Shown piece after piece: positions 48,222 through 56,693 of a DNA stretch of 64,000 bases. The stretch comes from Phenylobacterium sp. (GTDB lineage: Bacteria > Pseudomonadota > Alphaproteobacteria > Caulobacterales > Caulobacteraceae), in the NCBI GenBank assembly GCA_004799545.1, contig SSMU01000023.1:434001-498000 (forward strand). The letters are read 5' to 3'. The position numbers and the translations under genes were made by a program. Numbering within the stretch: position 1 is the stretch's first letter; every line of letters begins with the position of its first letter. The notes below the pieces were generated by a model. That model was not told the origin of the DNA. It did no database searches and worked only from the letters and a program-made list of their open reading frames with translations.

Positions 48222-49553
48222 TCAGGCCGGCTCGGCCGCCTTGGACCGCCGGTCGGCGTAGGCGTCCTTCAGCTCGGAGAGCTCCTTGGCGTAGCGCTTC
48301 TGGGCTTCCTCGCGCAGCTTCGGGATGTGGTAGGCCGGGAACAGCTCGTTGTCGGGCCGATAGTCCTTCAGCACCTGCTTGGCCACCGTCACCTTGTGCA
48401 CCTCGGTGGGGCCGTCGGCGATGCCCATGACCAGCGACGAGGTCACCATGTGCATGAACGGCATCTCGTTGGAGACGCCGAGCGCGCCGTGCAGGTGGGC
48501 GGCCTTGGTGGCGATGTCGTTGTAGACCTTGGGCATCATCACCTTGATGGCGGCGATGTCCTTGCGCACCAGGTTGTAGTCCTTGTGCTTGTCGATCAGC
48601 CAGGCGGTGCGCAGCACCATCAGGCGGAAGCTCTCCAGGGCGATCCAGCTCTCGGCGATGTCGGACTGCACCATCTGCAGGTCGGCGAGCTTGCCGTCGC
48701 GGGTGGTGCGCGAGACCGCCCGCTTGCACATCAGGTCGAGCGCGTTCTTGCACGCGCCGACGGTGCGCATGGCGTGGTGCACCCGGCCGCCGCCCAGCCG
48801 CACCTGGGCGATCACGAAGGCCGCCCCGCGCTCGCCCAGCAGGGCGTCATAGGGCAGGCGCACGTTGGTGTAGCGGACGTAGCCCTCGTTGCCGCCGCCG
48901 ATCTCACCGCCGCCGCCCACCGCCACGTTGCGGACGATCTCGACGCCGGGGCTGTCGGTGGGCACCAGGAAGATCGAGGTGCGCCGGTAGGGGTCCTTGG
49001 CGTCCGGGTCGGTGACCGCATAGAGCACCAGCACCTTGGAATACCGCGCGTTGGTGGAGAACCACTTCTCGCCGTTGATCACCCACTCGTCGCCCTCCAG
49101 CACCGCGCGGGTCTTGAAGGTCAGGGGGTCGGAGCCGCCGGTGGGCTCGCTCATCGAGAAGGCCGAGCGGATCTCGCCGTTCAGCAGCGGCCAGAGGTAT
49201 TTCTCCTTCTGCGCCTCGGTGCCGTAGTGGGCGATGATCTCGGCGTTGCCTGAGTCCGGCGCCTGGCAGCCGAAGATGGTGGGAGCCAGGCCGTTGCGGC
49301 CCAGCTTCTCGTTCATCAGGCCGAGCTTCAGCTGGCCATAGCCCTGGCCGCCCAGCTCGGGGCCCAGGTGGCAGGCCCACAGCCCCTGGTCCTTCACCTT
49401 CTGCTGCAGTGGTTTGATGAACTTCTCGCGGCCCAGGCCGCCATAGACCGCCATGCCCAGGTAGGAGAGCGGCTCGACCTCCTCGCGCATGAACTCCTCG
49501 ATCCAGTCGAGCTTCTTCTGGAACTCAGGATCGGTCTCGAAATCCCAGGCCAT
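48222..49553 (-). CDS. Acyl-CoA dehydrogenase
   Basis: A 443-residue FAD enzyme. AFSMSEPTGGSDPLTFKTRA with WVINGEKWFSTNARY is the family's middle-domain signature, and ALGVSNEMPFMHM lies in the C-terminal domain. It is slightly longer than the typical ~380-400 residues. GGAGG precedes the ATG. It starts a minus-strand series that continues with the acyl-CoA ligase, FMN reductase and ribB. The start faces a small secreted-protein gene. Confidence 0.92.
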   Translation of the reverse strand: MAWDFETDPEFQKKLDWIEEFMREEVEPLSYLGMAVYGGLGREKFIKPLQQKVKDQGLWACHLGPELGGQGYGQLKLGLMNEKLGRNGLAPTIFGCQAPDSGNAEIIAHYGTEAQKEKYLWPLLNGEIRSAFSMSEPTGGSDPLTFKTRAVLEGDEWVINGEKWFSTNARYSKVLVLYAVTDPDAKDPYRRTSIFLVPTDSPGVEIVRNVAVGGGGEIGGGNEGYVRYTNVRLPYDALLGERGAAFVIAQVRLGGGRVHHAMRTVGACKNALDLMCKRAVSRTTRDGKLADLQMVQSDIAESWIALESFRLMVLRTAWLIDKHKDYNLVRKDIAAIKVMMPKVYNDIATKAAHLHGALGVSNEMPFMHMVTSSLVMGIADGPTEVHKVTVAKQVLKDYRPDNELFPAYHIPKLREEAQKRYAKELSELKDAYADRRSKAAEPA

Positions 49554-49737
49554 GCCGCATCCTCCTGATCGTTTTTCGAAATTCGGGTATGATCTAGGCG
49601 CCCGATCGGGTCGGAGTCATTATCAAACGCTCGTTCGGATGACGCAACGGCCCGCGCCGATTCAGCTTCGCCTCGCCAAGGGCGCGGCATTGCGCTATCA
49701 ATTCAGTAGCGTCATCAGCCAAGTCGGGGAGACCACC
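49554..49737. promoter_or_regulatory. Divergent region before the acyl-CoA dehydrogenase
   Basis: 184 bases holding a perfect 10-bp palindrome CCCGATCGGG (49601-49610) and AACG-CT-CGTT (49626-49635). The latter resembles operators of TetR-type acyl-CoA regulators, but the match is short and no regulator is adjacent. Confidence 0.3.
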
Positions 49738-50061
49738 ATGCGCAGACTGATCATCGCCGCCGCCGCGTTCGCCGCCCTCGCCACGCCGGCCCTGGCCGGC
49801 ACCCTTCAGGAGGTGACCACCCACGGGATGATCGTCACCATCCAGGACATGAACATCGACGTGGAGTTCACCCCGGACGGCAAGTTCACGGCGCTCGACG
49901 GCCAGGTCACCGGCGCCTGGCGGATCGACGGCGACAAGCTCTGCACCACTTCCAACGCCGCCCCCGCCGAGGCCTGCGTCGCCTATCCGAAGGACAAGAA
50001 GTCCGGCGACACCTTCGACGTGACCGGCGACCAGGGCTCGGCCACCATCCACATCAAATAG
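49738..50061 (+). CDS. Small secreted protein of unknown function
   Basis: A 107-residue protein with signal peptide MRRLIIAAAAFAALATPALA, then a roughly 87-residue domain (VEFTPDGKFTALDGQVTGAW) with two cysteines (CTTSNAAPAEAC) that could form a disulfide. I do not recognise a family; the pattern resembles small periplasmic lipocalin-like or DUF proteins. Faces the convergent ABC permease gene. Confidence 0.75.
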   Translation: MRRLIIAAAAFAALATPALAGTLQEVTTHGMIVTIQDMNIDVEFTPDGKFTALDGQVTGAWRIDGDKLCTTSNAAPAEACVAYPKDKKSGDTFDVTGDQGSATIHIK

Positions 50062-50067
50062 GTCGTC

Positions 50068-51234
50068 TCAGGTCGCGCGCAGGGCCGTCGCCACCGGCAG
50101 GCCGGCGGCCCTCAGCGAGGGCGCGAAGCCGCCGACCAGGCCGATGACCAGCGACAGGATCACCCCGGTCAGCACCAGGGGCCCGGTCACCGCCAGCGGG
50201 AAGCTCAGGCCGAGCGCGCTGATCGCGTGGCCGTTGAAGGCGACCCAGGCGAGGCCCGCGCCCAGCAGGGCGCCGGGCACCGCCAGCACCAGGCTCTCGA
50301 CCATGAACGAGACCACCACGGCCGTGCCGCCGAAGCCGATGGCGCGCAGGGTGGCGATCTCCCGCTTCCGGGCGTCGACGGCGGCGTACATGGTGTTGAG
50401 CGCGCTGATCACCGCGCCTATGGCCATCACCACCCCCACGAAATAGCCCACGAAATTCAGCACGGTGGTGAGCTGCTTCAGCTGGTCGTTGAGATAGGTC
50501 CGGTAGCGCTTGGGCTCCACGTCGAGCCGCGGGTCGGTGGTCAGGGCGTCCTTGAAGCGGGCGAAGTCGCCCGGGTTCGCCAGCCGCGCCGAGATGCTCT
50601 GGTAGCCCGTGCGGTCGAAGGCGGCCAACACGGTGTCGGCGTCGCCGATCAGGCCGTTCTCCTCGATGCCGCCGTTCGCCTCATAGGCGCCGACGATCGT
50701 CCATTCGGTGCCGCGGAGCGCGATGCGGTCGCCGATGTCGAGGTCCTTGAACTGCGACCGCGCGCCCTTGCCAGCGATCAGCTCGTGCACGGCCGGGCGA
50801 TAGAGCCGTCCCGCCGTCAGGCGCACGGCCGGATTGATCTGCCGCGCCATCGGCCCCACGCCGCGCAGGCCGATATTGGACGTGCCGCCGTCCTTCTTGG
50901 TCACCTCGACGACGACCAGGGCGGTCCCGTCGACCATCGGCCGTCCGTCCGCCGCGCGCTTCACCCCGGGCGCCTGGCCCACGATATCCACCGCCTCGCG
51001 GGCCATGGAGCCGGCGTACTCCGACTGGGCGCCGGACGGCATGACGATCACCCGGTCGAGCCCGATGTTCTTGGTCGAGGTCTTCAGGAGGCCCGCACCG
51101 ATGGACAGCAGCGCGACCATGACGGCCACGGTGGTCGCCACCCCGACCACGGTGACCAGGGAGGCGCCCAGCCGCTGGGGCAGGCTCTTGATGTTCATGC
51201 TGGTGGCGGCCAGTGTCTCGCGGATCAGGCTCAT
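50068..51234 (-). CDS. FtsX/MacB-like ABC permease, second copy
   Basis: A 388-residue permease with an N-terminal helix (ASLVTVVGVATTVAVMVALL), a large periplasmic domain and three C-terminal helices (for example FVGYFVGVVMAIGAVISALN), the MacB/FtsX layout. Last gene of a four-gene exporter set. It differs from its neighbour, suggesting a heterodimeric permease. Start at 51234 has GGAG before it. Confidence 0.9.
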   Translation of the reverse strand: MSLIRETLAATSMNIKSLPQRLGASLVTVVGVATTVAVMVALLSIGAGLLKTSTKNIGLDRVIVMPSGAQSEYAGSMAREAVDIVGQAPGVKRAADGRPMVDGTALVVVEVTKKDGGTSNIGLRGVGPMARQINPAVRLTAGRLYRPAVHELIAGKGARSQFKDLDIGDRIALRGTEWTIVGAYEANGGIEENGLIGDADTVLAAFDRTGYQSISARLANPGDFARFKDALTTDPRLDVEPKRYRTYLNDQLKQLTTVLNFVGYFVGVVMAIGAVISALNTMYAAVDARKREIATLRAIGFGGTAVVVSFMVESLVLAVPGALLGAGLAWVAFNGHAISALGLSFPLAVTGPLVLTGVILSLVIGLVGGFAPSLRAAGLPVATALRAT

Positions 51235-51245
51235 GGGCTTGGCTC

Positions 51246-52379
51246 CTATCGGCCGGCCAGGGCGTCGACGATCTGCAGGCGCATGGCCCGGATCGCCGGC
51301 GGCAGGCCGCTGATCAGCGCCAGCGCCACCGCGAAGCCGAACCCGGCCAGCAGGATCGCCCCGGCCGAGGCCTGGAAGCCGATGGTCTTGCGGATCAGCG
51401 GGAAGGCGAGCTCGGCCAGCCCCAGGCCGATGCCGGCGGAGAACAGGCAGAACAGCAGGGTCTCGGCCATCACCAGGCCGAGCACGCCGCCGTCCGAGAA
51501 GCCGAGCGTCTTCAGCACGCCCAGCTCCGCGGTCCGCTCGCGCACCGACTGGGCCATCACCGCGGCCACCGACAGCAGCAGGGCGAAGAAGATCGCGCCG
51601 ACAATGGCGTTGATCACCAGGGCGATGTCGCCGATCTGCTTGAGCTGGGTCTGGGCCATCTCGCGCGGGGTCACCGTGCGGGTCTCGTGCGGCGAGTTGG
51701 CGAACAGGGCGTCCACCTTGGCGGCGATCGGCGTCGCCAGCTTCGGGTCGGCGGTCTTCAGGAAGAAGAAGCTCGCCGTGCCCTGGCTCTGGGTGCGGCC
51801 CTGGTCGACGTAGTCATAGTTGACCATCATCGCCGGCCCCGACTTCGGCGGCAGGATGCCCACCACCTTGACCGGCCAAGTCGCGCCGCCGTCCTTGTTC
51901 ATCCACAGGATCGACCGGATCGGCACCGTGTCGCCCACCTTCCAGCCATAGCCCTTGGCCAGCCGGTCGCTCACCAGGGCGCCGTTGCGGGTCTGGCGCA
52001 TGGCCTGCACCGTCGCCGGCGGGACCTTCACGTCCGGATAGACCGCCAGGTATTCGTCGACGTTGACCGCGATCGCCGGGACGTACTGCATCGGCGAGCG
52101 GTAGGTGCCGGTGAAGATCACCATCGGGGTCACCGCCTTCACCCCCGGCACGGTGCGGATCTGCGCCGCATGGCCCATGGGGATCGGCTCGATCTGGCTG
52201 ACCTTGGAGAAGGTCATCAGCACCGCGGCGTTGGAATCCTTGGCGACGTTGTCGATGCCGCTGGAGAGCCCCTGCAGCAGGCCGAAGATCAGGAAGGCGT
52301 TGACGATGGCGATCAGCGTCAGGATCGAGCGGTCCAGCTTTCGCCAGATGCCGGCCCAGACGAGGTGCAAGAACTTCAT
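51246..52379 (-). CDS. FtsX/MacB-like ABC permease, first copy
   Basis: A 377-residue permease: N-terminal helix ILTLIAIVNAFLIFGLLQGL, periplasmic domain about residues 40-250, then helices including IVGAIFFALLLSVAAVMAQS. It overlaps the ATPase gene by four bases, and the second permease starts 11 bases later. Part of a DevBCA/MacAB-like efflux system whose substrate is unknown. Confidence 0.9.
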   Translation of the reverse strand: MKFLHLVWAGIWRKLDRSILTLIAIVNAFLIFGLLQGLSSGIDNVAKDSNAAVLMTFSKVSQIEPIPMGHAAQIRTVPGVKAVTPMVIFTGTYRSPMQYVPAIAVNVDEYLAVYPDVKVPPATVQAMRQTRNGALVSDRLAKGYGWKVGDTVPIRSILWMNKDGGATWPVKVVGILPPKSGPAMMVNYDYVDQGRTQSQGTASFFFLKTADPKLATPIAAKVDALFANSPHETRTVTPREMAQTQLKQIGDIALVINAIVGAIFFALLLSVAAVMAQSVRERTAELGVLKTLGFSDGGVLGLVMAETLLFCLFSAGIGLGLAELAFPLIRKTIGFQASAGAILLAGFGFAVALALISGLPPAIRAMRLQIVDALAGR

Positions 52380-53071
52380 TCCGCCGCCTCGGCGGAGGCG
52401 GGCGCCAGCGAGCCCTTGTCGAGGTGCACGATGCGCGAGGCGAACTCGGCGGCCTTCGGGTCGTGGGTGACCATGACGATGGTCTTGCCCTGCTCGCGGT
52501 TGAGCTGCTGCAGTAGGGTCAGCACGCCTTCGGCGGTGTCGCGGTCGAGGTCGCCGGTGGGCTCGTCGCAGACCAGCAGCGTCGGGTCCGAGACGATGGC
52601 CCGGGCGATCGCCACCCGCTGCTGCTGGCCGCCGGAGAGCTCGTTGGGCTTGTGCCGCTTGCGGTCGGTGAGGCCCACCAGTTCCAGCGCCGCGGCGACG
52701 TTCTCCTTGCGCTGCCGGCCGTTCAGCCGGGTGAGCAACAGGGGCAGCTCAACGTTGGCCTCGGCCGAGAGAGTCGGCATCAGGTTGTAGAACTGGAACA
52801 CGAAGCCCACGTGCCGCGCCCGCCACCTGGCGAGCTCGCCGCCGCGCAACTTCTCGATCCGCTCCCCGGCCACCACGATCTCGCCGGAGGTCGGCCGGTC
52901 GAGCCCGCCGATCAGGTTGAGCAGGGTGGTCTTGCCGGAGCCGGAGGGCCCCATCAGCGCCACGAACTCACCCGGCGCGATGTCCAGGTCGAGGTGGTGC
53001 AGCACCTCGATGGTCTCGCGCCCACGGTGGTAGCGCTTGACCACCTGCCTCACCGATACCAGCGGCTCCAT
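52376..53071 (-). CDS. ABC transporter ATP-binding protein (MacB/LolD type)
   Basis: A 231-residue ATPase: Walker A GPSGSGKTTLLNLIGG, signature NELSGGQQQRVAIARA, Walker B LLVCDEPTGDLD, H-loop VTHDPKAAEFA. Typical size for LolD/MacB-type separate ATPases. It overlaps the first permease gene and follows the adaptor gene by 31 bases. Confidence 0.93.
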   Translation of the reverse strand: MEPLVSVRQVVKRYHRGRETIEVLHHLDLDIAPGEFVALMGPSGSGKTTLLNLIGGLDRPTSGEIVVAGERIEKLRGGELARWRARHVGFVFQFYNLMPTLSAEANVELPLLLTRLNGRQRKENVAAALELVGLTDRKRHKPNELSGGQQQRVAIARAIVSDPTLLVCDEPTGDLDRDTAEGVLTLLQQLNREQGKTIVMVTHDPKAAEFASRIVHLDKGSLAPASAEAAE

Positions 53072-53102
53072 CGCATCCCCCCTCGAATCCTCAGCCGACC
53101 GC

Positions 53103-54371
53103 TCAGTCCTCGTCGGACCCCTTGGTCGTGACCTTCACTCGCTCGCCGTCCTTCAGCTTGTCGAGGCCGCCGACGACGACCTTCTCGCCCGGCGCGACGC
53201 CGGCCTGCAGCACCTGGCCGCGCGGCTCCTGGGCGCCAAGGCGCACGGCGCGGCGCTCCAGCTTGCCGTCGGCGACCACGAAGACCACGCCCTTGTCCGG
53301 CCCGTCGGCCTGCACCGCATCGGCGGGCACCACCACGCTGCGCGGCCCGCGGCTCGCGCCGGCGGTCGCCGCGGCGACGGGACCTAGGAACGACACCCGG
53401 GCGCCCATTTCCGGCACGATCCGCGGGTCCTTGAGCTTCAGCGCCAGCCGCACCGAAACGGTGGCCTTGGAGCGGTCGGCCGTGGGGATCACGGCGATCA
53501 CCGCGGCGGGGATTTCGAAGTCCGGATAGGCGTTCAGCTTGACCACCGCCGGCATGCCCTCGCTCACCCGGTTGATGAAGCTCTCGGCCACGTCCACCTC
53601 GACCTCGAGGCTATCCATGTCGACGAGGGTGCCGATGCCGGTGCGGGTGAAACCGCCGCCGGCGGTGATCGGCGAGACCATCTCGCCCTCCTGCGCGGCC
53701 TTGACGGTGACCACGCCGGTGAACGGGGCGCGGACCACGGTGTCGTCGAGGTTGCGCTGGGCCATCTCCAGCCCGGCGCGGGCCACCTGCGCCTGGCGCG
53801 CCGCCAGGTCGAGGTTGTTGCGGGCGTTGTCGAAGGCGTTGCGGGCGTCGTCGGCCGACTGTTCGCTCAGGAACCCCTTGGCGTGCAGATGCTGGTTGCG
53901 GTCGTTGCTGCGGCCCTGCTGCTCGACCAGCGCCTGGGTCACCCTCAGGCTGGAGTCGGCGGCGGCGACCTGCGCCCGCGCCTGGTCCAGGGCGGCCCGC
54001 GCATTGGTGTCGTCGAGGCGCGCCATCACCTGGCCGGCGGCGACCTTCTGGCCTTCCTCGATCAGCACCTGGGCGACCTTGCCGGTGATCTTGCTGGAGA
54101 CGGTGGCCGCGCGCCGCGCCACCACATAGCCGGAGGCGTCAAGCAGGGATCCGCCGCGCGTCGTAGAGCCGGGCGAAGCCGAGGTCGCTTCGGCGACCCG
54201 GACGGTCGCGCGGTCCGGCCGCGCGGCCAGGAACCAGATCAAGGCCCCGACCACGACCACCGCCGCCAGCGCCGCAAGGACGATCGGCCAGAGCAAGGGG
54301 CCCCGAGGACCGCCGCCGCGGGCCGGTTCACGGTCGATCTGCAATTGGCTGAGCAGGGTCGAGCGGTTCAC
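53103..54371 (-). CDS. MacA/HlyD-type periplasmic adaptor
   Basis: A 422-residue membrane-fusion protein. An N-terminal helix (PIVLAALAAVVVVGALIWFL) anchors it; a biotinyl-lipoyl domain (VLIEEGQKVAAGQVMARLDD) and coiled-coil arms follow, then a beta-barrel domain (LEVEVDVAESFINRVSEG). It links the inner-membrane ABC permeases to an outer-membrane channel, not encoded here. The GTG at 54371 is the chosen start with GGAG upstream; an in-frame GTG at 54443 is an alternative. Confidence 0.88.
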   Translation of the reverse strand: MNRSTLLSQLQIDREPARGGGPRGPLLWPIVLAALAAVVVVGALIWFLAARPDRATVRVAEATSASPGSTTRGGSLLDASGYVVARRAATVSSKITGKVAQVLIEEGQKVAAGQVMARLDDTNARAALDQARAQVAAADSSLRVTQALVEQQGRSNDRNQHLHAKGFLSEQSADDARNAFDNARNNLDLAARQAQVARAGLEMAQRNLDDTVVRAPFTGVVTVKAAQEGEMVSPITAGGGFTRTGIGTLVDMDSLEVEVDVAESFINRVSEGMPAVVKLNAYPDFEIPAAVIAVIPTADRSKATVSVRLALKLKDPRIVPEMGARVSFLGPVAAATAGASRGPRSVVVPADAVQADGPDKGVVFVVADGKLERRAVRLGAQEPRGQVLQAGVAPGEKVVVGGLDKLKDGERVKVTTKGSDED

Positions 54372-54555
54372 GGGCGCGCGCTCCGCCGATGCGGACTCCT
54401 GGCCTGCGCGTCCTCTTGATCGCCCCCGATCATGTCCCCTCACACCGCGGGCCCGACACCCGCCCGGCCGGTCCGCCGCTACTGATATGGTAGCACCGAT
54501 CGATTCCGCCAGGTCAAGCCTAGCTCGCCGATCGCCGCCTGTCCCGCGGCGCGGG

Positions 54556-55323
54556 TCAGAAGCGGCCGCCGCGGCCCTCGCCGGCTGCGAAGCGGGCGGC
54601 GCCTTCCTGCGACTGGCCGGAGCGCAGGGTCTCTCGGCCGAGGCGGATCTCCTCGGCCTGGGCTGCCTCCCAGTCCAGCGACCATTGCGCCAGGGCCGAG
54701 AGCCGGTCGTTGCGCAGGCAGAGCTGCGGGAAGGCGGAGAGCTGCCGCGCCAGCTCCAAGGCCGCCTCCAGCGCCCCGCCGCGAGGGGCCAATCGGTTGG
54801 CGAGGCCGATGGCCAGCGCCTCCTCGGCCTCCACTGGGCGGCCGGTGAGGGTCAGGTCCATGGCCCACGACCCGCCGATCAACCGCGGCAGCCGCACCGT
54901 CCCGAGGTCGATCAGCGGCACCCCGAACCGCCGGCAGAAAACCCCGAACACCGCGCCCTCCGCCGCCACCCGCATATCGCACCAGCAGGCCACCTCCAGG
55001 CCGCCGGCCACCGCATGACCTTCCACCGCCGCGATCACCGGCTTGCCGAGCGCCAGCCGCGTGACGCCCATCGGCCCGAGGTCGCCCTTCGAATGCACCG
55101 GATTGCCGCGCCCCTCCGAGATGCCCTTCAGGTCGGCGCCGGCGCAGAAGCTCCCGCCGCGGCCCTGCAGCACCGCCACGTCCAGCTCGTCATCGGCGTC
55201 GAAGGCCTTGAAGGCCTCGTAGAGCGCCTGCGCCGTCGGCCCGTCCACGGCGTTGCGCCGCTCCGGCCGCTCGATGGTGACGATGGCGGTGCGGTCCTGG
55301 CGTTCGACGCTGACGGTGCTCAT
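54556..55323 (-). CDS. Enoyl-CoA hydratase/isomerase (crotonase) family protein
   Basis: A 255-residue crotonase. Oxyanion segments GSFCAGADLKGI and GHAVAGGLEVACWCD are clear. The usual catalytic glutamates are not obvious (the region reads FGVPLIDLGTVRLPRLIGG), so hydratase activity is unproven. Single gene, divergent from the beta-lactamase-like gene; CoA substrate unknown. Confidence 0.88.
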   Translation of the reverse strand: MSTVSVERQDRTAIVTIERPERRNAVDGPTAQALYEAFKAFDADDELDVAVLQGRGGSFCAGADLKGISEGRGNPVHSKGDLGPMGVTRLALGKPVIAAVEGHAVAGGLEVACWCDMRVAAEGAVFGVFCRRFGVPLIDLGTVRLPRLIGGSWAMDLTLTGRPVEAEEALAIGLANRLAPRGGALEAALELARQLSAFPQLCLRNDRLSALAQWSLDWEAAQAEEIRLGRETLRSGQSQEGAARFAAGEGRGGRF

Positions 55324-55453
55324 CGGTGGTCTCCCCGAATGTCGGGACCCATCCTAGCCGAGGCGCACGGCCAGCTTCCATCGCGACAGGGCCTCACCCC
55401 GCGCTTGCGACGGGCGGTCCGTCGGGGACTAATGGCCGGGTCAGGAGACCAAC

Positions 55454-56683
55454 ATGGACCAGATGACCCGCGCCAAGAGCCTGGGATTCTCCGCCGAGCG
55501 GCTGGCGCGGATCGACCGCCACCTGCAGGCCTACGTCGACGCCGGCAAATACCCCTGCGCCCAGTTCGTGCTCGCCCGGCAGGGGCAGGTGGTCCACCAG
55601 GCCCTGGTCGGCCAGCAGGACCCCGAGCGCGGCACACCCCTGGCCGACGACACCGTCTATCGCATCTATTCCATGACCAAGCCGATCGCCTGCGTCGCCC
55701 TGATGACCCTGGTCGAGGAAGGCCGGATCGCGCTCGACGACCCGGTGGCCAAATATATCCCGGCCTGGAAGGACCTCGGCGTGTTCTCGGCCGGCGTCGG
55801 CCCCTACCTGACCACGCCGCCGGCCCGGCCCATGCAGGTGGTCGACCTGCTGCGCCACACGTCCGGGCTGACGTATGGCTTCCAGAACCGCACCAACGTC
55901 GACGCCGCCTACCGCAAGCTCAAGGTCGAGGCGATGCATGGCGAGCACGACCTGGAGGCCTTCATCGGCCTGCTGGCCAAGCTGCCGCTGGAGTTCTCCC
56001 CGGGCGAGGCCTGGAACTACTCGGTCTCCACCGACGTGGTCGGCTATCTGGCCCAGGTGGTGGCCGGCAAGCCGCTCTCCGAAGTGCTGCGCGAGCGGAT
56101 CTTCGAGCCCCTGAAGATGGTCGACACCGGCTTCTTCGTCCGCGAGGACCGGCGGAGCCGCTTCGCCGCCTGCTACGACGCGGTCCCCGGCGGCGGGATG
56201 AAGCTGAACGACGATCCGACCACCAGCCCCTACCTGAAGCCGCCGGCCCTGGAGTCCGGCGGCGGCGGCCTGGTCTCGACGGCGGCCGACTACCTGCGCT
56301 TCACCAACATGCTGGTGAACGGCGGCGAGCTGGACGGCGCGCGGATCCTGGCGCCCAAGACCATCCGGCTGATGGCGTCCAACCACCTGCCCGGCGACAA
56401 GGACCTGACCGAGTTGTCACGCTCGCTGTTCTCGGAGAGCACCAACGCCGGCGTCGGCTTTGGCCTGGGCTTCGCCGTGGTGTTCGATCCGCCGAAGACC
56501 CTGATCCCCTGCTCGAAGGGCGAGTTCTACTGGGGTGGCGCGGCCTCGACCGCCTTCTGGGTCGACCCCGTGGAGGAGGTCACGGCGGTGTTCATGACCC
56601 AGCTCCTGCCGTCCTCGACCTACCCGATCCGCCGTGAACTGCGGACCCTGGTCTACTCGGCCCTGATGGAGCCGAACGGATAG
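55454..56683 (+). CDS. Serine hydrolase, class C beta-lactamase family
   Basis: A 409-residue cytoplasmic-looking protein (no signal peptide). The serine nucleophile is in IYSMTKPI (SxxK), with NYSVSTDVVGYL as the Tyr motif, typical of EstB-like esterases rather than true AmpC lactamases. The C-terminal FYWGGAASTAFWVDP replaces the KTG motif. Start at 55454 follows AGGAG. Substrate unknown, probably an ester. Confidence 0.9.
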   Translation: MDQMTRAKSLGFSAERLARIDRHLQAYVDAGKYPCAQFVLARQGQVVHQALVGQQDPERGTPLADDTVYRIYSMTKPIACVALMTLVEEGRIALDDPVAKYIPAWKDLGVFSAGVGPYLTTPPARPMQVVDLLRHTSGLTYGFQNRTNVDAAYRKLKVEAMHGEHDLEAFIGLLAKLPLEFSPGEAWNYSVSTDVVGYLAQVVAGKPLSEVLRERIFEPLKMVDTGFFVREDRRSRFAACYDAVPGGGMKLNDDPTTSPYLKPPALESGGGGLVSTAADYLRFTNMLVNGGELDGARILAPKTIRLMASNHLPGDKDLTELSRSLFSESTNAGVGFGLGFAVVFDPPKTLIPCSKGEFYWGGAASTAFWVDPVEEVTAVFMTQLLPSSTYPIRRELRTLVYSALMEPNG

Positions 56684-56693
56684 GCTTTGACGG

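Noticed and set aside
55454..56683. Beta-lactamase resistance gene
   Set aside because: It lacks a signal peptide and the KTG motif and looks like an EstB-type esterase, so a resistance role is not supported.
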